Shown piece after piece: positions 29,290-37,722 of a stretch of DNA of 64,000 bases (its first letter is position 1; each line of letters starts with the position of its first letter). A program made the translations under genes and the position numbers. Below the pieces are notes generated by a model, which was not told where the DNA came from, did not search any database, and was given only the letters and a program-made list of their open reading frames with translations. Origin of the DNA: Microbulbifer sp. TB1203 (GTDB lineage: Bacteria > Pseudomonadota > Gammaproteobacteria > Pseudomonadales > Cellvibrionaceae); assembly GCF_030997045.1 (NCBI RefSeq), contig NZ_CP116899.1, positions 2,615,501 through 2,679,500 on the forward strand. The letters run 5' to 3'.

Positions 29290-30072
29290 ATGATGAATAC
29301 CTCTGTTGTTGCGCCGCATCCCCGGCCGTTCTTCGAAGTCACCGGACTGCACTTTCGTCTCTGGCCGATCCTGTTCGCCGGGCTGTTGATGCAGGGAATT
29401 TTGTGGCCCGCGCGGCAGGTGGCGCGCTGGTTGTATCACAATCACCCCGACCTGCTTTTCGGGCAGACCTGGGCTTTTGTCGGCATCGCGATGCTGCTGC
29501 AGGCCCTGGGCGGCCTGATCGGCATACTGATCATGCGCCGTCTGCTGCCCGCCGCCGACGGCCACCTGCGCTGGCCGCCGGGCCGCAGCTATGCCGGACT
29601 GGCCGCCGCCATCGGAGTCGCCATGGGCCTGGTGATGCTGGTGGCCGATTACTGGCCGCAGCTGCTCACCCAGACCGCGCCCGACGCCGGCTACGACCTG
29701 ACCCCGGTGGGTGCCAGTGGCTGGCTGGCGATGATGGCCGCTACCGGCCTCGCCGAGGAGACCGTCTTTCGCGGCCTTTTGGTGGGAATGCTGGTGGTGT
29801 TGGTACCCGGCCGGCTGCGACTGCGCAGCTTCGAAGTACCCTTCGCCGCCGTAGCTGTCGGCCTGCTGTTTTCGGTGGCCCACTACGAGACCTTCCTGGC
29901 GGATCCCTTGCACCTGGCGATTGCGCAGCAGCTGTACGCCTTTATCTGGGCGCTGGTCTACGTGTGGCTGATGGAGAAGTCCCGCAGCCTGCTCGCGCCG
30001 ATTATCGCCCACGGGCTGGGCAACTTTACCGAGGTGGCACTGGTGATGTTGATGATGTCCGCCTGGAACTGA
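29290..30072 (+). CDS. CPBP-family intramembrane metalloprotease
   Basis: A 260-residue membrane protein with about seven hydrophobic segments. The protease signature is intact: Glu156-Glu157 and Arg161 in AEETVFRG, His198 in SVAHYE, and His241 with Asn245 in IIAHGLGN. The family (CaaX protease and bacteriocin-processing, Abi) cleaves within membranes; its substrate here is unknown. It starts at ATG 29290 or 29293. It follows an AraC gene and may be controlled by it. Confidence 0.85.
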   Translation: MMNTSVVAPHPRPFFEVTGLHFRLWPILFAGLLMQGILWPARQVARWLYHNHPDLLFGQTWAFVGIAMLLQALGGLIGILIMRRLLPAADGHLRWPPGRSYAGLAAAIGVAMGLVMLVADYWPQLLTQTAPDAGYDLTPVGASGWLAMMAATGLAEETVFRGLLVGMLVVLVPGRLRLRSFEVPFAAVAVGLLFSVAHYETFLADPLHLAIAQQLYAFIWALVYVWLMEKSRSLLAPIIAHGLGNFTEVALVMLMMSAWN

Positions 30073-30131
30073 AGCGACTCTCTAGCGCCCCTCTAGCGGC
30101 GGGCCAGGGACGGCGCACGGCGATAGTTCTG

Positions 30132-30342
30132 TGCCAACAGCAGCGCGCGGCACCTGCTGAATCGCGGCAAACCGATAAAGGGGTTCAAGCTGGAACAGAT
30201 ACTGCCCCGCGCCCCGCGTCCATGGCCCACAGTGGGAAACTGCTGGCTCAGCAGCCGAGCACGGCCGAAGCGCTGGAGAAAGTATTCGATACTACTGCCG
30301 AACGCTGCCGGCACCTAAACGAGTTCACCCAGGGCCACGGCA
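30132..30342 (+). pseudogene. Decayed fragment of a second NtrY-like histidine kinase
   Basis: Two blocks closely match the intact kinase at 27212-28552. Block 30132-30208 matches 27635-27711 (PAS region, ANSSARQLLNRGKP area). Block 30219-30338 matches 27956-28099 (after the H-box, MAHSGK ... AERCQHLTEFTQG). About 245 bases between the blocks, including the phosphorylated histidine, are missing, and the second block has a further net loss of 24 bases. No start and no continuous frame covers it. It is a remnant of a duplicated kinase gene. Confidence 0.85.
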
Positions 30343-30384
30343 AAGAACCGAACTGTCATTTTTAGAGGTGACAGTGTTCTTCCG

Positions 30385-30963
30385 CTATTCATCTTTCTCC
30401 CGCTTGACCAGCAACTCCGCCAAACGCCCCGCCCGCCGGGCCGCATCCCGGTCCCCCTGCACATGGGCGAGCACCGTGGCGCCCTCCTTCAACAGCGCCA
30501 GCGCCTCACAGACCGCCTCCGCCCGCTTTGGCGACAGGGACAGCGCCTCCACCTGTTCGCGGATCAACGCCGCCACCTTGTCTTTGTGCCCGGCACACAC
30601 CCGGTGCACCGGGTGTTGCCGATCGCCGTACTCGGCGCTGGCGTTAATAAAAAAACAGCCGCGGTAGGGTTTGAGTTCCTGTACCCGGCCATTGAACCAG
30701 TCGTCCAATGCCCGGAACAACTCGGCAATTCCCTGCTGGCCAGCGGGCACTGCAGCCAGCCGCCCACTCAACCAATCCAGATAGATTCGGTCCCGATATT
30801 CCAGGGCCGCCACCACCAGATCCTCCTTGCTGGCGAAATGGTGGTAGAGGGTTTTCTTCGCGATTCCGGATTCCTCCAGGATACGGTTGATTCCCACCGC
30901 GTGGATTCCGTGCCGATAGAAAAGCGTAAAGGCGGTGCGAATCAGGTGCTCCCGTTTGTCCAT
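30385..30963 (-). CDS. TetR-family repressor
   Basis: A 192-residue regulator. The N-terminal HTH is typical (MDKREHLIRTAFTLFYRHGI, then GINRILEESGIAKKTLYHHF). The C-terminal ligand domain contains GCFFINASAEYGD, seen in TetR regulators of quinone or aldehyde response. I start it at ATG 30963. The frame is open upstream but that part lies over the promoter and the divergent HPP gene. A near-perfect palindrome overlaps the promoter of the divergent gene (30999-31048) and is the likely operator. Confidence 0.9.
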   Translation of the reverse strand: MDKREHLIRTAFTLFYRHGIHAVGINRILEESGIAKKTLYHHFASKEDLVVAALEYRDRIYLDWLSGRLAAVPAGQQGIAELFRALDDWFNGRVQELKPYRGCFFINASAEYGDRQHPVHRVCAGHKDKVAALIREQVEALSLSPKRAEAVCEALALLKEGATVLAHVQGDRDAARRAGRLAELLVKREKDE

Positions 30964-30998
30964 AGCAGTCGAATCTGATGATGTTGCGAAAGAACAGC

Positions 30999-31048
30999 TT
31001 GACACAAGTAGACCGACCTGTCTACATTGATAGACAAGTCGGTCTACT
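30999..31048. promoter_or_regulatory. Promoter and TetR operator of the HPP gene
   Basis: TTGACA (30999-31004) and TACATT (31023-31028, 18-base spacer) form a sigma-70-like promoter. An inverted repeat of 18-base arms, AGTAGACCGACCTGTCTA (31007-31024) and 31031-31048, matches at 17 of 18 positions and covers the spacer and -10 box. Binding would block transcription of the HPP gene and probably of the regulator too. Confidence 0.75.
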
Positions 31049-31065
31049 TCGGGAGAAGAACAATT

Positions 31066-31548
31066 GTGAACAGGTTTGGTTTTCAATCCCGCGCCCTGAT
31101 AACGGCACTCATCGCCGGTCTCGGCGCGACGCTCTGTATTGCCGCACTCGGCAGCCTGGACGCGATGGACAGCCCGGGGATCTGGCTGATGGCGCCCTTC
31201 GGCGCAACCATGGTGATTCTGTTCTGCCTGCCGGAGAGTCCGCTGGCCCAGCCGCGCAATATCGTGCTGGGCCACGGCCTTACCGCACTGGTCGGTTTGG
31301 TGGCTGCGGAGTGGTTCGGGGTTCACGCCTGGTCTCTCGGCCTGGCGGTGGGAATCGCGGTCACCCTGATGCAGCTCACCGGCACCACCCACCCCCCGGC
31401 GGGTGCCAATCCGATTGTGGTAATGCTCGGCGGTCAGGGGTGGGACTTTCTGCTGACGCCGGTGCTCGCGGGCGCCGTGCTGATCGTGTTGTTTGGGAGC
31501 ATCTACCACCGACTGGCGCGACAGCCTTATCCAAAGCGCCGGGTATAA
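31066..31548 (+). CDS. HPP-family integral membrane protein
   Basis: A 160-residue protein of the HPP family, with about four to five hydrophobic segments and the family signature THPPAGANP. Other conserved pieces are APFGATMVILFCLPESPLAQ and PRNIVLGH. I start it at GTG 31066 behind GGGAGAAG (31051-31058); an ATG at 31027 lies inside the operator. Related proteins have been linked to nitrite transport in plastids, but bacterial roles are mostly unknown. It is under a tight TetR operator. Confidence 0.85.
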   Translation: MNRFGFQSRALITALIAGLGATLCIAALGSLDAMDSPGIWLMAPFGATMVILFCLPESPLAQPRNIVLGHGLTALVGLVAAEWFGVHAWSLGLAVGIAVTLMQLTGTTHPPAGANPIVVMLGGQGWDFLLTPVLAGAVLIVLFGSIYHRLARQPYPKRRV

Positions 31549-31588
31549 ACCACGTCAAAGAAAAAATTCCACGGACAGGTCCGACAGT

Positions 31589-31996
31589 CTATTCAGGCTC
31601 CACCGGGCGGGCAGATTTCGAGCGTGTGGCTTCCCGCTCGCTCCAGACCTGGACGATCCGCGGCATACTGTCTTCGATCCAGTCGACGAGGACGCGCACC
31701 TTCTCCGTCGCCTCCCGCCCCAGGGGCGTGAGGCTGTATTCCACGTGCGGTGGCACCACCTCATAGGCCACCCGGTCCACCAACCCGTCCCCCTCCAGGC
31801 ATTGCAGTGTCTGGGCCAGCATCCGCTCGCTCACGCCGCCGATCCTGCGCCTCAACTCGCTGAAGCGCTGCGTCCCGGATTCCAGGGAGATAAGTACCAG
31901 TACCCCCCATCGACTGGTGATGTGCTGGAGCAGCTCTCGCGACGGGCATGCCTCAACGCAAACGTCACCTCGCCGCAACTTCTCTGAAATATGCAT
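31589..31996 (-). CDS. HxlR-family transcriptional regulator
   Basis: A 135-residue winged-helix regulator with the HxlR core (SRWGVLVLISLESGTQRFSE, GGVSERMLAQTLQCLEGDGL, VPPHVEYSLTPLG). Cys13 and Cys17 lie just before the DNA-binding domain, where related regulators carry redox- or electrophile-sensing cysteines. It diverges from a DsbA-like gene, with a perfect 16-base palindrome between them at 32054-32069. A thiol-stress role is inference. Confidence 0.88.
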   Translation of the reverse strand: MHISEKLRRGDVCVEACPSRELLQHITSRWGVLVLISLESGTQRFSELRRRIGGVSERMLAQTLQCLEGDGLVDRVAYEVVPPHVEYSLTPLGREATEKVRVLVDWIEDSMPRIVQVWSEREATRSKSARPVEPE

Positions 31997-32053
31997 AACG
32001 CCTCCCTTTTACAAACCGACTCTCATTACAATATCCCACCTACACTAACATTC

Positions 32054-32069
32054 TTGTAAGTACTTACAA
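32054..32069. promoter_or_regulatory. Perfect 16-bp palindrome, likely HxlR operator
   Basis: TTGTAAGTACTTACAA is fully self-complementary and lies between the divergent HxlR and DsbA-like genes (58 bases from the first start, 71 from the second). Symmetric TTGTAAGT-type sites are what dimeric HxlR proteins of this kind would be expected to bind. Confidence 0.65.
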
Positions 32070-32139
32070 AAAATTTGTTCCCCCCCTAAGATCGTACCAG
32101 CCTTGGAGACAACAGCCTGAGACCGGGGGGGACAGGTCC

Positions 32140-32802
32140 ATGCGCATCGACTTCATTTCCGACATTTCCTGCCCCTGGTGCGCGATCGGCGCAAGCGCTC
32201 TTGAGTGCGCCTTGCAACGCATCGGCGACGACATCCCGGTGGAGCTGCATTTCAGGCCGTTCGAGCTAAACCCCGATATGCCGCCAGCCGGGGAGGGCTT
32301 GGAAAGTTACCTCGAGCGACAGCTCGGCATGGACCGGGAGCAGATAGCGGCGGCCAACGCCATGTTGCACGAACGCGGCGCAGCTGTCGGCTTCGAGTTC
32401 GGCCACCGCTCCAGGGTGTGGAATACCTTCGACGCGCATCGGCTGTTGAGCTGGGCCGATGCGCAGGGGCCCGCCGGCAGCCAGCGAAAACTCAAACTGT
32501 CGCTGCTGCGCGCCTATCACGGCCAGGACCGCAATCCCGGAGCGCACGACCTGCTGCTGGATCTCGCCGGCGCCGCCGGCCTGGATGTCGAACAGGCCCG
32601 CACCCTGCTCGCCAGCGACGCCTTTGCCACAGAGGTACGGGACGATCAGCGGCGCTGGCGGCAGATGGGCATTCACTCGGTACCCACCATGATCATCAAC
32701 GGGCAGTCCGCCATTGCGGGTGCGCGTTCAGCGGACGAATACCTGAGGATTATCCAGGTGATCCAACAGGAACAGGCGCAGCTCCCGGAGCACACCCGCT
32801 GA
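32140..32802 (+). CDS. DsbA-family (FrnE-like) oxidoreductase
   Basis: A 220-residue thioredoxin-fold protein with the active site CPWC in FISDISCPWCAIG at residues 11-14 and the cis-proline loop in HSVPTMIINGQ. There is no signal peptide, as in FrnE-type cytoplasmic thiol oxidoreductases and 2-hydroxychromene-2-carboxylate isomerase relatives. It is divergent from the HxlR regulator and probably controlled by it. Substrate unknown. Confidence 0.88.
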   Translation: MRIDFISDISCPWCAIGASALECALQRIGDDIPVELHFRPFELNPDMPPAGEGLESYLERQLGMDREQIAAANAMLHERGAAVGFEFGHRSRVWNTFDAHRLLSWADAQGPAGSQRKLKLSLLRAYHGQDRNPGAHDLLLDLAGAAGLDVEQARTLLASDAFATEVRDDQRRWRQMGIHSVPTMIINGQSAIAGARSADEYLRIIQVIQQEQAQLPEHTR

Positions 32803-32884
32803 CCGACCGCAGGCGGGAAATGGATTGGACGATTCCGCCTGCCCGCCAAACGTATCACCCGCTCTCAATTTCGGAGGATTAATC

Positions 32885-33030
32885 ATGAATCGTCGGGACT
32901 TTCTTCACTGGCGGCGGGCACCGCGGCGCTGTCCCAACGTGCAATCGATGAAAGTGGGATTCCGGCGGAATTCTGGGAGGCGCTGCAGAGAGAAAAATTG
33001 ACCTCCGAGAATGCGCCGGTGCCCGCCTGA
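32885..33030 (+). pseudogene. Remnant of a Tat-exported aldo/keto reductase
   Basis: ATG 32885 opens with a twin-arginine start, MNRRDFLH. One frame over, the sequence continues as LAAGTAALSQ and then RAIDESGIPAEFWEALQREK with the ending APVPA before TGA. Read together these look like a Tat signal joined to the last ~30 residues of an aldo/keto reductase of the D-threo-aldose dehydrogenase type, with a frameshift and the body deleted. A clear AGGATTAATC ribosome site remains. The family assignment of the tail is from memory. Confidence 0.6.
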
Positions 33031-33101
33031 CCCAACAAAGCTGGTAATTACTACCCCCGCCGCTCCCACGAATCAATTACCAATCAGTAAGGAGATTCAA
33101 T

Positions 33102-33611
33102 ATGAAACGAATGTTATTTGCGGCGTTGATTGCCGCAGCCCTCAACGGCCTGCCGGCTTTGGCCCAGGAACCAGTGACCGCGGCAAGTAACGCGGACGAG
33201 CTGTTCACCAGCCCCGACCCCAAACTCCACGCCAACAAACAGGTGGCCTATCGCATCATCAAGGATTTGCTCGAAGCCGGTCATTGGGATATGGCCGATC
33301 AACTGCTATCGGAGGAATATATCCAGCACAACCCGAATGCGGCCAGCGGACGGGATGCCGTCGTCGGGTATTTCACCCAAGTCCTGAAAGTAAAGCCGAA
33401 GCCCATCCCGGAAAAGCTGAGCATGCCGATCACCTCGGTTACCGCCGAGGGTGACCTGGTTGTCGTCACCTATCCTCGCGTGGTCAAAGATCCCAAACAT
33501 CCTAAGGGTGAATACACAACGACCTGGTTCGATATGTGGCGGATCGTCGACGGCAAGGCGGTCGAACACTGGGACCCCGCACTGGTCGGCGAGGCGCCCG
33601 ACCTACAGTAG
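33102..33611 (+). CDS. Secreted SnoaL-like (NTF2-fold) protein
   Basis: A 169-residue protein with a signal peptide (residues ~1-21, ending PALAQ). The rest is a SnoaL-like domain: AYRIIKDLLEAGHWDMADQL, EEYIQHNPNAASGRDAVVGY and the WRIVDGKAVEHWD strand pair. Such proteins bind or turn over small hydrophobic substrates; the function here is unknown. AAGGAG precedes ATG 33102. It lies between the reductase remnant and a GST gene. Confidence 0.85.
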   Translation: MKRMLFAALIAAALNGLPALAQEPVTAASNADELFTSPDPKLHANKQVAYRIIKDLLEAGHWDMADQLLSEEYIQHNPNAASGRDAVVGYFTQVLKVKPKPIPEKLSMPITSVTAEGDLVVVTYPRVVKDPKHPKGEYTTTWFDMWRIVDGKAVEHWDPALVGEAPDLQ

Positions 33612-33696
33612 TGCCACCCCTGAATCACCCGGGCGTAGCCGCGTTTCCCTGGGCTCGCCCGTTTCCAGAACATCATCAACCTGAAGAGAAACTGAT

Positions 33697-34302
33697 ATGA
33701 AACTGTATTTTTCACCTGGAGCCTGCTCCCTTGCGCCCCATATCGCCCTCCGTGAGGCAGAGCTGGACGTCGAGCTTATCCGTGTTGACCTGGCCAGCCA
33801 CCAGTTGGATGACGGCAGCGACTACTATCAAATCAACAGTAAAGGCGCTGTCCCCATGTTCGAACTGGATAACGGTGAACGCCTGACCGAGGGGGTTGCC
33901 ATTATGCAGTATATTGCCGATCTGGTACCCCAGAAGAACCTGGCACCAGCCAACGGCACCTTTGCGCGTAGCCGTTTGCACGAAAACCTGAACTTTATCG
34001 CCACGGAAATTCACAAAACTTGGGGCGTACGCTTTAACCCCAAAGCGGACCCGGTCAGTAAAGGGGTTTATGCCGATCGTCTGTTGCAGCAGTACAGCTC
34101 CATGAACCAGAGATTTTCTGAAGACGAATGGTTACTGGGAAAAAATTATAGTGTCGCGGATATGTATCTCTTCGTGACCACCTTTTGGAGCAATTTTCTG
34201 CCCCTCGACCTGTCAGAATTCAACCATCTCAACAGTTTCATTGAGAGAATGAGTCAGCGCCCCGCCGTTCAGGCAGCCATGAAGGCTGAAGGGTTGATCT
34301 AA
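33697..34302 (+). CDS. gstA: Glutathione S-transferase, beta class (GstA)
   Basis: A 201-residue cytosolic GST. The N-terminal thioredoxin-like domain opens MKLYFSPGACSLAPHIALRE, with the Cys10 that marks beta-class enzymes, and carries the glutathione-binding GAVPMFELDNGERLTEGVAI. The C-terminal helical domain ends with WLLGKNYSVADMYLFV, the usual N-capping motif. It detoxifies electrophiles. Length is standard. The bases after its stop run straight into a carbonic anhydrase fragment in the same frame. Confidence 0.92.
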   Translation: MKLYFSPGACSLAPHIALREAELDVELIRVDLASHQLDDGSDYYQINSKGAVPMFELDNGERLTEGVAIMQYIADLVPQKNLAPANGTFARSRLHENLNFIATEIHKTWGVRFNPKADPVSKGVYADRLLQQYSSMNQRFSEDEWLLGKNYSVADMYLFVTTFWSNFLPLDLSEFNHLNSFIERMSQRPAVQAAMKAEGLI

Positions 34303-34626
34303 CGCGGACAACCGGCCGCCGCACCCCATGCTCTGGATTTCAGTAAATTGGCCAAGCACGGCGTTAAAAACGGTCGACATCAGGCATTGAACATTCCGGA
34401 CAATACCGGCGCCCCTGTTCAGTACGCCGGCTCAACTACGGGCCCTGATTACAACGAAAAAGGCTCACCTTTTCAGGTCACATGGAGCGTTCTCCCCAAA
34501 ATAGCCAAAGTCAATGCTGAAACCATCGGCGAGTGGTGCAAAGAAAACACCTTTAATGAAGATCATGCGCATGGCGTAAGAAGCCTCGTCATCAACCCAG
34601 AGCTTCTGTCAGCAATCCATCGATAA
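34303..34626 (+). pseudogene. 3-prime fragment of a delta-class carbonic anhydrase gene
   Basis: An open stretch of about 107 codons with no ATG start reads HQALNIPDNTGAPVQYAGST and SPFQVTWSVLPK, ending HAHGVRSLVINPELLSAIHR. From memory this is the C-terminal third of bacterial delta-class carbonic anhydrases. The N-terminal signal peptide and the zinc-binding core are missing. The only internal start is TTG 34348, without a ribosome site. The frame begins right after the GST stop codon, so a deletion probably joined the two. If translated it would be a 92-residue non-catalytic fragment. Confidence 0.65.
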
Positions 34627-34950
34627 TCTTTACAAAACAGCAATCCTACCGTTTTGTCACTGCCAAGGAGGGCCGTGGAGAGCGTACAGCGACGTATTCT
34701 CAGCGTGTCCCGCCAAAAAAGCCCCCGGCAGCAGGGCCGCCACCGGCCTCTCTTCCTGAAAGGAAGCAGCCACCTTCCAGATAACTTTTGATTTTGCCCG
34801 CCCAACTGTTACAGAATTATTGAAATTTCAAGAATTCCCGGCTCCGCCAAAAATAAATAAATTTTTGTCCCCTTTTCCTCTCCATTCCCCTCTTAGCTGG
34901 CTGTCTAAGGACGCAAATAATCACCGCCAGAAGAATCCATCGGGGGAAAG
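34627..34950. other. Intergenic leader of the TonB receptor gene
   Basis: No gene is supported here. The right half is AT-rich and contains a perfect palindrome TTGAAATTTCAA (34820-34831) and a run AAAATAAATAAATTTTTG, suitable for promoter and regulator binding ahead of the receptor gene at 34951. I looked for a PhoB box and found no convincing pair of CTGTCAT repeats. Confidence 0.45.
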
Positions 34951-37578
34951 ATGACACTGTCCATGTACCGCAAGAAAACCCTACCCGCACTGATCGGCGC
35001 CGTTACTTTCGGCACCGCCATTTCTCCGGCCACTGCCCAGGAAAACCTCGGGGAGCTGGAGGAGATAGTGGTTACCGGCAGCTACAGCCGGAGCCTGCAG
35101 TCGGCCATCGATACCAAGCGCAATGCGCCCAGCGTTACCGACGCCATTATCGCCGAGGATATCGGCCAGTTCCCCGCACAGAATATCGCCGAGGCGCTGC
35201 AACGGGTGACCGGGGTCTCCATCGTGCGCGATCGCGGCGAGGGGGTTTACGTTCGCGTGCGCGGCCTGGGTTCCAACTTCCAGGTGACCACCCTGAATGG
35301 CCGCACTATGGCGGTCAATGAAAATGTGCGCACCTCCGGTCAGTTCGGTCGCCAGTTCCGCTTCGATACCCTGCCCGCGGAGCTGGTCTCCGCGGTGGAG
35401 GTGATCAAGAGCCCCACCGCCGCGCTGGACGAGGGCGCCATCGGCGGCACGGTGAATGTGAAAACCTTTCGCCCGCTGGACCTGGGGGAGACCAAGTTCA
35501 CCGCCTCCGGCCGCGCCAGCCACGCGGAGCTGGCCGAGGAGACCGATCCGCGCCTCTCCGGGCTGGCAAACTGGGTCAATGCCGACGGCACCTTCGGTCT
35601 GCTGGTCTCCAGTGCCTACGCCGAGCGCAGCCTGCGCCAGGACCGGGCGATCAATTTCGGCTGGACCGAAGTGCCCGAGTGTATAGACACCAATGGCGAC
35701 GGCACCCGTGACAGCGGCCCCGTGATCACCCCAGGCGGCATCCGCCCGACCCTGGAACTGGAGGACCGCGAGCGACTGGGCCTGTCCACCGCACTGCAGT
35801 GGCGTCCCAACGACACCCTGGATATCAACCTGGATATTCTCTACGTGGACCAGGAGGTGCAGTACGACGAATTCACCTACAGCGCCGACTACGACTACGA
35901 GGACCTGGTGCCCGGCTCCGCGGTGATCCGCGACGGTGCCCTGGTGGGCGGCACCACCCGGGACGGTGCCGTGCAGATCGGCCGCGAGAGTTCCGGTATC
36001 CACGACGAGAACCTGGCCATCGGCCTCAACGCCGAATGGCAACTGGACCAGTGGACCCTCTCCAGCGACCTATTCCACTCCACCGCCGACAGCGAGGACG
36101 CCGACCCGATCCGCCGCACCCGCTTCCGGGTCACCAGCGGCATCGGCTTCGATTTCCTGTTCCCTAAAGTGGACGGCGACTCGGTGCCCAGCATCAACTA
36201 CACCGAAGTGGACCTGAACGATCCCGCCCAATGGCCCGGCCGCCGCCTGGAGTGGCGCACTATACGCGCGGAGGACGAGGAGCAGTCGATCCAGTTGGAT
36301 GCCAGCCGCGAAATCAATTTCGCCGGCTTCAGCGAATTCGCCACCGGCGTCAAGCTGCGCGAGCGCTCGCGGGACTATTTCCGCCGCGACCTGCGGCTCA
36401 CCGATGGTATCGAGGGGATCACCTTCGACGAGAGCTACTTTACCGGTTTTCCGGTGAGTGATTTTCTCGGCGACGCCTCCGGCAACCTGCCCCAGGAGTG
36501 GCTGGTACCCGATGAATCCCGTTTCTGGAGCGACTATCCCAGCTCGGAAGACCTGGCTGCGGAGCTCACCGCCGGCGACCGACGCAATTCCTACCGAATC
36601 GAGGAAAGCATCCGCTCCGCCTACGCCATGCTGAATATGGACAGCCAGTTGGGCGAAATGCCCCTGCGCGGTAATATCGGCGTGCGCGTGGCGCAAACGG
36701 AGCAGGTTTCCTCCGGTCACGCCAACGTCGACGGCGAGGCCACTCCGGTGCGCTTTTCCAACGACTACACCGACGTGCTGCCGTCGTTGAACTTCGCGCT
36801 GGATATCCGCGACAACCTGGTCAGCCGCGTCGCCGCCGCCAAGGTGATCACCCGCCCGGACCTGCAGGATATGGCGCCGCGCCTGACCTTCAACTCCGGC
36901 GATATCCTCACCGCCAGCGGCGGCAACCCCAACCTGGAGCCCTTCGAGGCCTGGCAGTACGACGCCACCCTGGAGTGGTACCCCCGGGAGGGCACAGCAT
37001 TAACCGCCGGGATTTTCTACAAGGATATCTCCACCTTTATCCAGACCCAGGTCTCCGACCTGGAATTCAATGGCGAGGTCTATCGACTCACCTCCAAGGT
37101 GAACGGCTCAAACGCGGATGTCTCCGGCCTGGAACTGGCCTATCAACAGGTCTTCCACCACCTGCCCGCGCCTTTCAACGGCCTCGGCGTGCAGGCCAAC
37201 TACACCTACACCGACTCCAATGCAGTGTACGTGGACGGCGACGAGCGCATCGAGGGCGAGCTGGAGGATGTGGCCAAGAACAGCTACAACCTGACGGCGT
37301 TTTACGAAAGAGACGGCTTGGCCCTGCGCTTCAGCTACAGTTGGCGCGACGGCGTACTCAACCAGATCGGCACCAACAGCCTGGCCACCGAGAACAACGC
37401 CGAGTTCGGCTCACTGGACTTCAGTGCCTCCTATGATATAAACGATGCAGTTTCCGTGTTTATGGAAGGCATCAATATCACCAACGAAGTGCAGCAGCTG
37501 TTTGTGGACGACGACGAGTTCCGCAGCTACACCGATTACGGCCGCACTTTCGTACTGGGCGCGCGGATTAATTACTGA
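34951..37578 (+). CDS. TonB-dependent receptor, transport-type paralogue
   Basis: An 875-residue outer-membrane receptor with a signal peptide (about 1-29, ending SPATAQ), a TonB-box-like EEIVVTGSYSRS, a plug (about 50-175; VYVRVRGLGSNFQVTTLNGR) and a barrel ending TFVLGARINY. It lacks an N-terminal signalling domain. It is clearly homologous to the receptor on the minus strand at 40873-43707: both share LTLNGR/TTLNGR-type, NENVRTS and TFRPLD stretches and YAERSLRQDRA / YTERSLRQDRA. GGGGGAAAG precedes ATG 34951. A PhoX-type gene and a phosphodiesterase gene follow on the same strand, so organophosphate esters are a plausible substrate. Confidence 0.92.
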   Translation: MTLSMYRKKTLPALIGAVTFGTAISPATAQENLGELEEIVVTGSYSRSLQSAIDTKRNAPSVTDAIIAEDIGQFPAQNIAEALQRVTGVSIVRDRGEGVYVRVRGLGSNFQVTTLNGRTMAVNENVRTSGQFGRQFRFDTLPAELVSAVEVIKSPTAALDEGAIGGTVNVKTFRPLDLGETKFTASGRASHAELAEETDPRLSGLANWVNADGTFGLLVSSAYAERSLRQDRAINFGWTEVPECIDTNGDGTRDSGPVITPGGIRPTLELEDRERLGLSTALQWRPNDTLDINLDILYVDQEVQYDEFTYSADYDYEDLVPGSAVIRDGALVGGTTRDGAVQIGRESSGIHDENLAIGLNAEWQLDQWTLSSDLFHSTADSEDADPIRRTRFRVTSGIGFDFLFPKVDGDSVPSINYTEVDLNDPAQWPGRRLEWRTIRAEDEEQSIQLDASREINFAGFSEFATGVKLRERSRDYFRRDLRLTDGIEGITFDESYFTGFPVSDFLGDASGNLPQEWLVPDESRFWSDYPSSEDLAAELTAGDRRNSYRIEESIRSAYAMLNMDSQLGEMPLRGNIGVRVAQTEQVSSGHANVDGEATPVRFSNDYTDVLPSLNFALDIRDNLVSRVAAAKVITRPDLQDMAPRLTFNSGDILTASGGNPNLEPFEAWQYDATLEWYPREGTALTAGIFYKDISTFIQTQVSDLEFNGEVYRLTSKVNGSNADVSGLELAYQQVFHHLPAPFNGLGVQANYTYTDSNAVYVDGDERIEGELEDVAKNSYNLTAFYERDGLALRFSYSWRDGVLNQIGTNSLATENNAEFGSLDFSASYDINDAVSVFMEGINITNEVQQLFVDDDEFRSYTDYGRTFVLGARINY

Positions 37579-37600
37579 TTAATTGTCTTTCGCCCTTGTT

Positions 37601-37688
37601 GTAGGAGCGGTCCGGCCGGGAGCGGCCCATGGCCGCGATCAGCCTGTGACATAAACCACCTCCGATCGCGGCCATGGGCCGCTCCTAC
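37601..37688. repeat. GTAGGAGCGGCCCATGGCCGCGATC palindromic repeat
   Basis: The core GAGCGGCCCATGGCCGCGATC (from about 37619) pairs with the complement at 37663-37685; the outer GTAG/CTAC signatures are at 37601 and 37685-37688, with an extra TCCGGCCGGGAGC inserted on the left. Other copies: 39178-39250, 47756-47824 and 55474-55562. This one lies between the receptor and the PhoX-type gene. Confidence 0.8.
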
Positions 37689-37722
37689 AGGTCTCTGCTT
37701 TTTTGTATTGGGAGAACCGACC

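Noticed and set aside
30978..31766. A 262-codon frame covering the HPP gene in another frame
   Set aside because: The HPP reading frame has the family signature and a ribosome site; this frame has neither.
34800..34950. A possible PhoB box before the TonB receptor gene
   Set aside because: CTGTTACA at about 34806 has no second CTGTCAT-like repeat at the required 11-base spacing, so phosphate control is not supported by a visible site.
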